Below are positions 1 to 7,668 of a DNA stretch of 64,000 bases, piece by piece. The notes beneath the pieces are model-generated. The model did no database searches and was not told the origin of the DNA. It worked only from the letters and a program-made list of their open reading frames with translations. How positions within the stretch are numbered: position 1 is the first letter of the stretch; each line of letters opens with the position of its first letter. Position numbers and translations under genes: made by a program. Source of the stretch: an uncultured Pelagibacteraceae bacterium. GTDB lineage: Bacteria; Pseudomonadota; Alphaproteobacteria; Pelagibacterales; Pelagibacteraceae. The stretch covers positions 86,026-150,025 of the forward strand of contig CACORI010000002.1 in the NCBI GenBank assembly GCA_902629585.1. Direction: 5' to 3'.

Positions 1-593
1 TCTTCATCACCAACAAGTACTTTTAATCCGATTGGTTCTGCTCTTGTTTTAATTACATCAATTGTTTGTGGATGACAATTTTCAGAGACAAAAACTAAAT
101 TACTATCTTTTTTGTTTAATCTATGACTTAATCCCATAGCTTCAGCAGCTGCTGTACCTTCATCTAACAAAGATGCGTTTGCGATATCCATTCCTGTGAA
201 ATCAACAATCATTTGTTGAAAGTTAAGGAGCATTTCTAATCTTCCTTGGGCGACTTCAGGTTGATAAGGTGTGTAAGAAGTGTACCAACCTGGATTTTCT
301 AAAATATTTCTTAGAATTACGTATGGTGTATAAGTACCATAATAACCCATTCCTATAAAGTTTGAATAAATTTGATTTTTTTTTGAAATTGCTTTTAATT
401 TTCTTAATGCCTCATATTCTGAATTGGACTCCCCAATATTTAGTCCATCTTTCAATTGTATTTTTTCTGGAACTGTATTTTTAATTAAATCATCTAAAGA
501 TTTATAATTAAGTTCCTTAAGCATTTTATTTTGATCTTCATCAGAGGGTCCAATGTGTCTTTTTAAAAAATCTTTTTGGGAATTATGTAACAT
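1..593 (-). CDS. gcvP: Glycine dehydrogenase (decarboxylating), P protein, N-terminal part; cut by left window edge
   Basis: This is the PLP-dependent P protein of the glycine cleavage system, which decarboxylates glycine and passes the aminomethyl group to the lipoyl arm of GcvH. Reading the minus strand from the ATG at 591-593 gives an open frame to the window edge (about 197 residues). It starts [20 protein letters not shown], the FLxRHIGP signature of GcvP N-termini, and later contains [10 protein letters not shown] and [14 protein letters not shown], both typical of the family. The start codon overlaps the gcvH stop (TAATG), so translation is probably coupled. The remaining three quarters or more of the protein, including the PLP lysine region, lie outside the window. 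It is the third gene of gcvT-gcvH-gcvP. Confidence 0.96.
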   Translation of the reverse strand, partial: MLHNSQKDFLKRHIGPSDEDQNKMLKELNYKSLDDLIKNTVPEKIQLKDGLNIGESNSEYEALRKLKAISKKNQIYSNFIGMGYYGTYTPYVILRNILENPGWYTSYTPYQPEVAQGRLEMLLNFQQMIVDFTGMDIANASLLDEGTAAAEAMGLSHRLNKKDSNLVFVSENCHPQTIDVIKTRAEPIGLKVLVGDE

Positions 594-973
594 TAATTAG
601 CACTCTCCTTTGCAAATTTATCGTATTCATCTTTATTCATAAGACTGTCCAATTCAGCTTTGTCTTTCATTTTAAGTTTAAAAAACCAAGCTGATCCCTC
701 TGGATCTTCATTTATTTTAGAGGGATCATCTACAATTGATTGATTTGTATCCACTACTTCACCACTTATAGGCGTGTATACGTCGCTAGCAGCTTTGGTA
801 GACTCAACAACTCCTGCTGTACCATCTTTTTCAACACTAATTCCTTTTTCAGGAAGTTCTGCAAATACAATATCTCCAAGCATTTCTGTTGCATGCTTTG
901 TTATACCTATTGTGGCTATGTCGCCCTCAAAAGTAATCCATTCATGTTCTTTTGAATATTTTGTGTCACTCAT
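593..973 (-). CDS. gcvH: Glycine cleavage system H protein (lipoyl carrier)
   Basis: GcvH carries the aminomethyl intermediate on a lipoyl-lysine between the P and T proteins in the cytoplasm. The 126-residue length is normal. The N-terminus reads KYSKEHEWI and the lipoylation motif [11 protein letters not shown] is present, placing the lipoyl lysine at about residue 60. The start ATG (971-973) overlaps the gcvT stop in an ATGA arrangement, and the stop overlaps the gcvP start, so the three genes form a tightly coupled operon under the upstream glycine riboswitch. Identity is clear from the motif and from the neighbours. Confidence 0.97.
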   Translation of the reverse strand: MSDTKYSKEHEWITFEGDIATIGITKHATEMLGDIVFAELPEKGISVEKDGTAGVVESTKAASDVYTPISGEVVDTNQSIVDDPSKINEDPEGSAWFFKLKMKDKAELDSLMNKDEYDKFAKESAN

Positions 974-2076
974 TTATTGGCTCCTTTCACATAACTTTTT
1001 TTATAAAATGGTAATCCACAAATATTTGCTGGATGTTTTTTACCTCTTACTTCTAAAAAAACTTTAGTGTTTTTTTTTGAAAAATCATTTTCTACGTAAC
1101 CCATAGCAACAGGCCCATTGACACTTGGTCCAAATGTTCCACTTGTAATTTCACCAATATATATATCTGATTGGTTGAATATCTTAGTTTTTTCTCTTGC
1201 AATAATTCTTCCCTCTGGCTTAATACCAACTCTGATCTTATTAACACCATCGCTTAATTGTTTTGTAATTATTCTAGATCCAATAAAATTTCCCTGAGAT
1301 ATTCTTTCTTTAGAAATTGCCCATTTTAAATTTGCCTCAACAGGTGTTTTATTTTTATCTAATTCATGACCATATAAACATAAGCCTGCTTCTAACCTTA
1401 AGGTATCTCTCGCTCCTAAGCCAATCAATTTAGCTCCATTTGCAATAAGCTTTTTTGTAAACTTTTCAGCTAATGTATTGATAATAGATACTTCAAAACC
1501 ATCTTCTCCAGTGTAACCTGAGCGTGTAACAAAAACTTTTTGTTCTTCAAATTTAAACCAGCTTCCAGACATAAAATTTAATTCATTAACACCATTGATA
1601 ATTGGATTTAATATCACAGCTGATTTAGGACCTTGTATGGCGATTAAAGAACGATTTTTATCCAGCTCCATTTTGTATTTATCATTTAATAATTTACTCA
1701 AAATTTTAAAGTCGTTATCTTTACATGCAGCGTTTAGAATAATCATGAAACCATTTTCAATTTTTGTTAGTATTAAATCGTCATAAATTCCTGCTTCATC
1801 ATTCATTAAAAAACTATATTTTGAATGATTTATTTCTAAGTTTTTTAAATCTAAAGGAAAAACTCTTTCTAAATCTTCAGCTAAATCGTCATTGCCATAA
1901 ATGAATAATTGACCCATATGGGAAACATCAAAAATACCGGCATTACTTCTTGTAAATTTATGTTCATCAACGATTCCATCTGAATACTGAATTGGCATAT
2001 GATAACCTGCAAATTCAACAAACTTTGCGCCACTGTCATAGTGCAATTGATATAGAGATGTTTTTTTTATTTCCAT
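970..2076 (-). CDS. gcvT: Aminomethyltransferase, glycine cleavage T protein
   Basis: GcvT releases ammonia from the H-protein-bound aminomethyl group and forms 5,10-methylene-tetrahydrofolate. The 368-residue length is typical. Recognisable features are FDVSHMGQ near residue 50, the acidic pair DD near residues 99-100 that corresponds to the catalytic aspartate region, and [12 protein letters not shown] near residue 185. It is the first gene of the gcvTHP operon. The tandem glycine riboswitch ends only about 20 nt before its ATG. The last bases before and including the start codon (2074-2085) are perfectly complementary to 2149-2160 inside the riboswitch, which suggests control of translation initiation. 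Confidence 0.97.
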   Translation of the reverse strand: MEIKKTSLYQLHYDSGAKFVEFAGYHMPIQYSDGIVDEHKFTRSNAGIFDVSHMGQLFIYGNDDLAEDLERVFPLDLKNLEINHSKYSFLMNDEAGIYDDLILTKIENGFMIILNAACKDNDFKILSKLLNDKYKMELDKNRSLIAIQGPKSAVILNPIINGVNELNFMSGSWFKFEEQKVFVTRSGYTGEDGFEVSIINTLAEKFTKKLIANGAKLIGLGARDTLRLEAGLCLYGHELDKNKTPVEANLKWAISKERISQGNFIGSRIITKQLSDGVNKIRVGIKPEGRIIAREKTKIFNQSDIYIGEITSGTFGPSVNGPVAMGYVENDFSKKNTKVFLEVRGKKHPANICGLPFYKKSYVKGANK

Positions 2077-2094
2077 ATTAACTCTTATTACCCA

Positions 2095-2240
2095 TCTGTA
2101 TATTTGCCTGAGAGTTTTGCTCCTTCGGCGAGAATTTAATCTCTTTCCAGAGTTAATATGCTACGGTCCTTTTTGCCTGAGAGATTCCTGGGTGGTTGCT
2201 CCTTCGGCGCTACTTTATTATGTAGTCTCTCCCGTATAAG
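2095..2240 (-). promoter_or_regulatory. Tandem glycine riboswitch controlling gcvT
   Basis: On the minus strand two copies of the glycine-aptamer core occur in series. The first (about 2237-2168) has GGGAGAGAC, then CGCCGAAGGAGCAA, then CTCTCAGGCA. The second (about 2157-2097) has GGAAAGAGA, then CGCCGAAGGAGCAA, then CTCTCAGGCA. These are the conserved P2/P3 elements of glycine aptamers. A short closing helix TACGG/CCGTA flanks aptamer 1 and TCTG/CAGA flanks aptamer 2. The leader lies directly upstream of gcvT, the classic target, where glycine normally switches expression on. No intrinsic terminator follows, so control is probably translational. A 12-bp pairing between 2149-2160 and the gcvT start codon region (2074-2085) is the likely expression platform. 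Confidence 0.95.
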
Positions 2241-2266
2241 TATATTCTAACAACTACCATCAGATG

Positions 2267-3145
2267 TCAATGAGAAATAATTTTTTTATTATTTCTTATA
2301 AGTGTGTAAAACTGAATTAAAACAGCAAAAATTATAATTGCCCCACCGATTAAACTAAAAACTGATGGTCTTTCACTTACAAATAGAAATGCCCACAAAG
2401 GGCCCAATACAGATTCGGACAACATAATTATTCCAACAGTGGCTGATGGGGTTGTTCTTGCACCTATGGTTATAAAAATAAATCCAAATCCAATTTGAAA
2501 AAAGCCAGCTAAAAAACCTAAAAAAATATCATAGGAAGAAATCATAATTTTATTTGAAATTATATATCCAATTAAACAACAACAAATTCCTGCAACAAAT
2601 TGTGCTGGCACCATATCTATTGTTGGAAATTTTCTTACAACAATTATTAAAACAGCAAATGTTATAGGCATTGAAAATGCTGCTAAATTTCCAGTTAATT
2701 CTCCTGGAGACAATGAATTTCCAACCATAACCAATACACCCACCAGTGCCAAGATTATTGAAAATAGTGTTATTGATGAAATTTTTTCTTTTAAAAAGAA
2801 AAATCCAAAAATTGCTAAAAATAAAATTTGCAATGATATAATAAAATTAGTATTAGCAACCGTTGTTTTATACATTGCAATAACATAACCACAAAATCCC
2901 AGTGAAAGTATCACACCTGCAATTAGACCAGGGAAACCAGATAGATAGAATGATTTAAATAACTTTTTTTTATAAGTAAAAGTAAGAAATGCTAAAACTG
3001 TAATCGTAAAAAAAAAAGATCTCCAAAATAAAATTTGCCACAAGTTGGCGCCCTCAAAAGATTTTACAATTAAACCTCCGAAACTTAAACATAATGCTCC
3101 CAAAAAAATTAGAACTGGTCCTGGTAGATTTTTTATTATCGTCAT
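2267..3145 (-). CDS. DMT superfamily permease (EamA family)
   Basis: This is an inner-membrane protein of 292 residues with about ten hydrophobic segments arranged as two EamA repeats, the usual architecture of drug/metabolite transporters. Members typically export amino acids or other metabolites, and the substrate cannot be read from the sequence. The N-terminal stretch GPVLIFLGALCLSFGGLIVK and the end-of-repeat segment LFLAIFGFFFLKEK are characteristic. Its ATG overlaps the pxpC stop by one base, so it is co-transcribed with the 5-oxoprolinase genes pxpB and pxpC. A role in moving oxoproline, glutamate or a related compound is an inference from this position only. Confidence 0.85.
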   Translation of the reverse strand: MTIIKNLPGPVLIFLGALCLSFGGLIVKSFEGANLWQILFWRSFFFTITVLAFLTFTYKKKLFKSFYLSGFPGLIAGVILSLGFCGYVIAMYKTTVANTNFIISLQILFLAIFGFFFLKEKISSITLFSIILALVGVLVMVGNSLSPGELTGNLAAFSMPITFAVLIIVVRKFPTIDMVPAQFVAGICCCLIGYIISNKIMISSYDIFLGFLAGFFQIGFGFIFITIGARTTPSATVGIIMLSESVLGPLWAFLFVSERPSVFSLIGGAIIIFAVLIQFYTLIRNNKKIISH

Positions 3146-4092
3146 TATATTTGAGAAATTAGATTATGTGTTTCCATATCATATAATTTATATAATGTTT
3201 CTGCATCAGATAATTCTATAGGTTGAAACTTTATTTTGGAACCTGGGGGTAATTGAACAAGTTTGTCATAGTCTGCACTTATTACCACACCAATTTTTGG
3301 ATAACCCCCTATTGTTCCATGATCTGAGCACATAATAATTGGATTTCCATCTGCAGGAACTTGAATAACGCCCTTAATTAAACCCTCAGATCTTATATTG
3401 GTATCAACAATATTTTTTATCTTTGGCCCATTCAACCTCATACCCATCCTGTCCGATAATTTTGAAACAATAAATTCTTTCTCAAAAAATATTTTTTTTC
3501 CTTCATCAGAAAAATAATTAAAATTTGTTCCTTTAATCACCCGAATTTTTTCTATTTTTGTATTCATATAATTTAGTTTTTTTTTAATTTGATTCTTATT
3601 AATCTTATTAATAATTATTTTTTGATTATTATTTAAAATTCTACCATCATTAGCTCCAATATTTGCTTTTGTATTTGTGGAACAACTGCCCCATTGAACC
3701 TTTAGATCAAACTTCGCACTTATTGAAAAATAACCATACACAGATTTATTGGTAGATAAGATGTCAATTTCATCACCATCATCTATTTGATAACTTTCAT
3801 AACAATTTCCCTTAATTACATTTTTTGCTTGAATAATATTAAAGTTAACATCTCCAGTTATTGCAAAAGTAATTTTGTCTCCAAAATATTTTAACAAAGG
3901 TCCCTGATAAGCAAATTCTAAAACTGGACGATTGATATCATTATTAACTAATCTATTTGATAATTGATAATTTCTATTATCCATTGCTCCACTAAAAGGA
4001 ATTCCAATATGATATAAATTAGTTCTCCCCTCATCCTGAAATGTAGTGTTTATACCAGCTCTAATTACTCTAAAAAAATTTTTATTCTCCAT
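3145..4092 (-). CDS. pxpC: 5-oxoprolinase subunit C (biotin-dependent carboxyltransferase-like family)
   Basis: PxpC works with PxpA and PxpB in the ATP-dependent opening of 5-oxoproline (pyroglutamate) to glutamate. The 315 residues match the AHS2/KipA-type family: FRVIRAGINTTFQDEGR at the start, GIPFSGAMD near residue 33, a SDRMGMRL motif near residue 213, and SDHGTIGGYPKIGVV near residue 257. It overlaps pxpB by 11 nt, so the two are co-translated as expected for a complex. Older annotations call such proteins urea amidolyase- or KipA-related, but the presence of pxpA next door supports oxoprolinase. Confidence 0.9.
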   Translation of the reverse strand: MENKNFFRVIRAGINTTFQDEGRTNLYHIGIPFSGAMDNRNYQLSNRLVNNDINRPVLEFAYQGPLLKYFGDKITFAITGDVNFNIIQAKNVIKGNCYESYQIDDGDEIDILSTNKSVYGYFSISAKFDLKVQWGSCSTNTKANIGANDGRILNNNQKIIINKINKNQIKKKLNYMNTKIEKIRVIKGTNFNYFSDEGKKIFFEKEFIVSKLSDRMGMRLNGPKIKNIVDTNIRSEGLIKGVIQVPADGNPIIMCSDHGTIGGYPKIGVVISADYDKLVQLPPGSKIKFQPIELSDAETLYKLYDMETHNLISQI

Positions 4093-4756
4093 AATTTAAA
4101 TATTTTTCAGTATCTATTTGCTTGAAAACAATTGTATCTCCTGGATTTATTAGGTTAGGTTTACTCTCTTTGGTTTTATCAAATATTTTAATTGGAGTAT
4201 TACCAATAATATTCCATCCACCTGGACTTTCAAATGTATATATATTAGCAAATTGTTCTGTAATTCCAACTGAACCTTTGGGTACTTTTATTCTTGGTGT
4301 TTCTAATCTTTTAATTTTTAACTTATTATTAAGATCTCCTAAAAAAGGCATACCAGCTATAAAACCTGTCATATAACAAAAATATTCATTACTAAAAAAA
4401 ATTTTTAGAATTTCGTCTTTTTCTAATTTAATTTTTTCTTTAAGTCTTTCTAAATCTAGGGAATATTTTTCATCACAACAAATTGGTATCTCAATTTTTT
4501 TAGTTACTAATTCGTCATTTTTATCAAATGAAATATTTTCTATAACTTTTTTTATTTCATTAAAATTTGTTATTTTAAGATCATAAGAGATAATTAATTT
4601 GTTATAAGATGGGGTAAGATTATTTATGCCATGAATTTTTTTTTTTTTCAAAGATCGAAAATACTTTATTACTGATGAATTTATATGCTTATTTACCTCG
4701 CTGCCAAAATCACAGTAAAGTGCTGCGTCACCAAGATTTAATATATTTTTGATCAT
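4082..4756 (-). CDS. pxpB: 5-oxoprolinase subunit B (allophanate hydrolase-like subunit 1 family)
   Basis: This 224-residue protein belongs to the PxpB/KipI family. Supporting motifs are GDAALYCDFG at the N-terminus, PICCDEKYSLDLERL in the middle, TGFIAGMPFLGDL near residue 133, PRIKVPKGSVGI, and SPGGWNIIGNTP near residue 177. It partners PxpC (11-nt overlap downstream) and PxpA, which is transcribed divergently. The ATG at 4754-4756 is only 27 bp from the likely pxpA ATG. A -10-like TATAAC (minus strand, 4762-4767) lies five bases upstream of the ATG, with TTTCCA 17 bp further on, so the mRNA may be leaderless. Confidence 0.91.
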   Translation of the reverse strand: MIKNILNLGDAALYCDFGSEVNKHINSSVIKYFRSLKKKKIHGINNLTPSYNKLIISYDLKITNFNEIKKVIENISFDKNDELVTKKIEIPICCDEKYSLDLERLKEKIKLEKDEILKIFFSNEYFCYMTGFIAGMPFLGDLNNKLKIKRLETPRIKVPKGSVGITEQFANIYTFESPGGWNIIGNTPIKIFDKTKESKPNLINPGDTIVFKQIDTEKYLNYGE

Positions 4757-4761
4757 GTCAT

Positions 4762-4790
4762 GTTATACTTACCAAATATGACTATGGAAA
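4762..4790. promoter_or_regulatory. Putative overlapping divergent promoters for pxpB (-) and pxpA (+)
   Basis: The sequence GTTATACTT contains TATACT on the plus strand (4764-4769) and TATAAC on the minus strand (4762-4767), so two -10-like hexamers share almost the same bases. On the minus strand TTTCCA (4785-4790) lies 17 bp upstream and could serve as a -35. No convincing plus-strand -35 is seen. Predicted transcription starts fall at or a few bases before each ATG, and no Shine-Dalgarno sequence precedes either gene. This is a sequence reading only. Confidence 0.45.
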
Positions 4791-5563
4791 TTAATATAAA
4801 TTGTGATTTAGGAGAAAAATCCAAACATCATTCAAATAAATATGATCCAGATTTGTTAGAAATAGTAAATTCAGCAAATATTGCTTGTGGCTTTCATGCT
4901 GGTGATGAAGAAACAATGCACAAAACAATTCAAATATCAAAAAAAAATGGAGTAAGTATTGGAGCTCATCCATCATTTAATGATCCAGAAAATTTTGGAC
5001 GAGAAAGAATAAATCTGTCAAATACAGAAATAAAAAAGCTAATAATTGATCAATACGAAATTCTTCAAAAAATTGCAGTCGAATACGACGAATCAGTAAG
5101 CCATATTAAACCTCATGGTGCATTAAACAATATGGCTTGTGAAGATATTGAGCTTGCAACTTTAATTGCCAAGACAATCAATGAAATAAGTAAAGATTTA
5201 ATTTATCTTGTTCCAACCGGTTCAAAGATGGAACAAGCAGCAAAAAAGTTAAACATGAGGATAGCTTGTGAAATCTTTGCTGATAGAAATTATGAAGATG
5301 ATGGGAATTTAGTTTCTAGAAAGAAACATAATGCATTAATTACTGACCCAGAACTAGCAAAAAAACACGTATTAACAATGGTAAAAAATCAGGCACTTAA
5401 TTGTCACAGTGGAAAGCGTATACCTTGTGAAATCGATTCTATATGTATACATGGAGATAATATAAGTTCATTAAATACAGCAAAAGCTATTAAAAGCAAT
5501 TTGCTTGAAAATGGTCTTAAATTAAAAAAATTAAACGAAATGAAAAAATTTATAAATGATTAA
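4784..5563 (+). CDS. pxpA: 5-oxoprolinase subunit A (LamB/YcsF family)
   Basis: PxpA is the third component of the prokaryotic 5-oxoprolinase that recycles 5-oxoproline to glutamate. The protein has the family start MEININCDLGE, then SANIACGFHAGDEETM, IGAHPSFNDPENFGR, HIKPHGALNNM, EIFADRNYEDDGNLVSR and ICIHGDN. I chose the ATG at 4784 because it aligns MEININCDLGE with the usual MKIDLNADLGE start. ATGs at 4778 and 4760 are possible, but 4760 precedes the putative -10. It is divergent from pxpB and overlaps the next gene by 8 nt. All three oxoprolinase subunits are therefore encoded here, split over two strands. Confidence 0.92.
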   Translation: MEININCDLGEKSKHHSNKYDPDLLEIVNSANIACGFHAGDEETMHKTIQISKKNGVSIGAHPSFNDPENFGRERINLSNTEIKKLIIDQYEILQKIAVEYDESVSHIKPHGALNNMACEDIELATLIAKTINEISKDLIYLVPTGSKMEQAAKKLNMRIACEIFADRNYEDDGNLVSRKKHNALITDPELAKKHVLTMVKNQALNCHSGKRIPCEIDSICIHGDNISSLNTAKAIKSNLLENGLKLKKLNEMKKFIND

Positions 5564-6047
5564 AACTTTAATTACTTCTTTATTTTTTACAATATTGATA
5601 ACTTTTAACTCTTTTTCAGCAGGTTCAAGTGATAGCGGATCTTCTAAAACTAGAACACAATATGATATGGCTGTGTCTTACATCAATGATGCGAAAAAAT
5701 TTGAAAAAAAAAATAAATTAAAAAAGGCAAAAAAAAAATATGAGAAAGCACAAAAGTTGTTGCTTAAATCTAATAAAAAGTTTCCAAATAAAGCGAACAC
5801 TTTAAATTATTTAGGTTTCACTACAAGAAAACTTGGTGATTTTGAAAATGGTGAAAAGTATTATCTTCAAGGTTTAGCAATAGAACCTAATCACATAGGT
5901 ATTAATGAATACCTAGGTGAACTTTATGTAGCAACAAATAGACATAATTTAGCTATTGAGAGATTAGAAGTACTAAAAGGTTGTAACTGTGAGGAATATA
6001 ATCAACTTAAAGCAGTTATAGCTGGAGAAAAAGTTTCAAAATATTAA
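5556..6047 (+). CDS. Secreted TPR-repeat protein of unknown function
   Basis: The 163-residue product begins with a signal peptide (MIKTLITSLFFTILITFNSFSA) and should be periplasmic. After a short Ser/Gly segment comes a very lysine-rich helical stretch (about residues 45-75). At least two tetratricopeptide-like repeats follow (NTLNYLGFTTRKLGDFENGEKYY... and GINEYLGELYVATNRHNLAIERL). A Cys pair occurs in GCNCEEY near residue 142. The gene overlaps the pxpA end by 8 nt, so it is likely co-transcribed, but no functional tie to oxoproline metabolism is evident. TPR proteins usually mediate protein contacts; the partner is unknown. Confidence 0.75.
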   Translation: MIKTLITSLFFTILITFNSFSAGSSDSGSSKTRTQYDMAVSYINDAKKFEKKNKLKKAKKKYEKAQKLLLKSNKKFPNKANTLNYLGFTTRKLGDFENGEKYYLQGLAIEPNHIGINEYLGELYVATNRHNLAIERLEVLKGCNCEEYNQLKAVIAGEKVSKY

Positions 6048-6113
6048 ATATTAATTTATATTTTCTGATCATTTGATTGAATAATAAATAAAATTTATTA
6101 AAATGATTATATT

Positions 6114-6725
6114 TTGGTTGAAGAGCTTCTAATATTATTACAGATTATATTTATTGATATAGTTTTAGCTGCAGATAATGCAATTATAATAGGTTTAATT
6201 GCTGCTAATTTTGTTCCAAAAAATAGAAAAAGAATAATTCTTTGGGGAGTTGTGGGAGCTTTAATTTTTAAAATTGTATTTGCAGTATTTGCAACATATC
6301 TTTTCCAATTTTATTGGATTAAAATCATAGGTGGCCTTCTGTTAATATGGATCGTAAACGACTTAAGAAAAGATTTATTTGAAATTAAAAAGATAAAATC
6401 TCCAACGTTGAAATCAAAAGAACCATCTTTTGTTCAAAGTATTTATAAAGTTCTTTTTGCAGACATAACAATTAGTTTTGATAACGTAATTGGTGTTGTT
6501 GGAGCTTCAAAGGGAAATTTTGGATTTATGATATTTGGTTTAGTTTTATCTGTAATTTTGACTGGAGCGTTAGCTACATATCTTGCAAACTATGTTCAAA
6601 AACATTTATGGATAGTTTACGTTGGTTTAGGATTTATTTTATTAGTAGCATTACAATTAATTATTGGAGGTCTTAATGATTATGGTGTTTTATCAATCAA
6701 TGAAACTTTTAGAAAATATTTTTAA
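6114..6725 (+). CDS. TerC family integral membrane protein
   Basis: The 203-residue protein carries the TerC signature: IDIVLAADNAIIIGLIAAN near residue 14 and ADITISFDNVIGVVGASKG near residue 118, each with the conserved acidic/Asn residues in a membrane helix. About six to seven membrane segments are present. TerC proteins are implicated in metal ion (for example manganese) efflux or metalation of exported proteins. That role is family knowledge, not shown here. No ATG lies in frame near the start. TTG at 6114 gives the usual short N-terminus before the first helix, with TATATT immediately upstream. Confidence 0.86.
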   Translation: MVEELLILLQIIFIDIVLAADNAIIIGLIAANFVPKNRKRIILWGVVGALIFKIVFAVFATYLFQFYWIKIIGGLLLIWIVNDLRKDLFEIKKIKSPTLKSKEPSFVQSIYKVLFADITISFDNVIGVVGASKGNFGFMIFGLVLSVILTGALATYLANYVQKHLWIVYVGLGFILLVALQLIIGGLNDYGVLSINETFRKYF

Positions 6726-6736
6726 TCTTAGATATA

Positions 6737-7594
6737 TTGCCCATTAAACATTTATTAATTCTAATTTTTATAATGGTCGCTCATGGTAGTGCATTTCCTG
6801 TTGCAAAATTAGCTCTTAATAATTCTGTTCCTCCTATATTAATGGCTTCTTTAAGAATGGGTTTAGTGCTAATTATTCTAATTCCATTTTGGAAATTTAA
6901 AATTCCAGAAAAAAAATATTTTAAATCCTTAATTAAATTCGCATTCTCAATGGGAGTCTTAGTTTATGTTTTTATGAACTTGTCACTTTTTCACTCTTCA
7001 ATCATATCTCCAATCATTTTAGGCTCTCAACTTGCTATACCTTTTGGAATACTTGCTAGCGCAGTTATGCTTGGAGAAAATATTAGTTTTAAAAAGTGGA
7101 TTTTAATTTTTAGTGCTTTTATCGGAATATTAATTATTTTTTTTGATCCACAATTAGCAAACAATTTTTTAGGATTGTTCTTTGCAAGCTTAATGGCATT
7201 GTCATTTGGTTTGGCTCAAGTTTATTCAAGAGAACTAAGACACTTAGATACTAGTTTACTTAATGCAATAGTAGGCTTGGTAGGTTTTTTGATACTATTA
7301 ATCATTTCATACTTTATAGAAGGACAAACCCTCCTTAGTATTGTTTCCATAAATTTTAATTCATGGTTACTTATAGGATACCAAGCGATTGTTGTATCTC
7401 TAGGTGCTCATTTATTAATGTTCTATTTATATAAATTTTATACAGTAGGTAAAATTTTTCCTTTTTATTCTTTGTTTCCAATTTTTGGTATTATTCTATC
7501 ATATGTTGTTTTTAGAGAGGTTCCTACAATACTGTTCTTGATAGGGGGTATTATTGTAATAACATCTGTTTTTTTTCTTCATAAAATAAAATAA
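6737..7594 (+). CDS. DMT superfamily permease (EamA family)
   Basis: This is a 285-residue inner-membrane protein with about ten hydrophobic helices in two EamA repeats. The motif VAHGSAFPVAKLALNN in helix 1 and PIFGIILSYVVFREVP near the end are typical of RhaT/EamA exporters. The start is taken as TTG at 6737 because an ATG at 6773 would cut into helix 1. It lies 11 bp after the terC-like gene, so both are probably in one transcript. Its substrate is unknown. It is the second of three EamA-type exporters in the window. Confidence 0.83.
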   Translation: MPIKHLLILIFIMVAHGSAFPVAKLALNNSVPPILMASLRMGLVLIILIPFWKFKIPEKKYFKSLIKFAFSMGVLVYVFMNLSLFHSSIISPIILGSQLAIPFGILASAVMLGENISFKKWILIFSAFIGILIIFFDPQLANNFLGLFFASLMALSFGLAQVYSRELRHLDTSLLNAIVGLVGFLILLIISYFIEGQTLLSIVSINFNSWLLIGYQAIVVSLGAHLLMFYLYKFYTVGKIFPFYSLFPIFGIILSYVVFREVPTILFLIGGIIVITSVFFLHKIK

Positions 7595-7602
7595 TTTGCT
7601 TA

Positions 7603-7630
7603 TTGAAAAATAATTTAAATAGGCTTTAAT
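7603..7630 (+). promoter_or_regulatory. Candidate promoter for the amino-acid binding protein gene
   Basis: TTGAAA (7603-7608) and TTTAAT (7625-7630) are separated by 16 bp and resemble -35 and -10 boxes. The predicted start near 7637 leaves a leader of about 30 nt with a strong Shine-Dalgarno sequence (GAGGAAG) just before the ATG at 7669. A similar box pair (TTGCAA, 16 bp, TTTAAT) occurs before the second binding-protein gene. Confidence is limited because AT-rich DNA yields such matches by chance. Confidence 0.35.
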
Positions 7631-7668
7631 TTGTCTTTTATAAATTGTTAACAATATAGAGGAAGATA

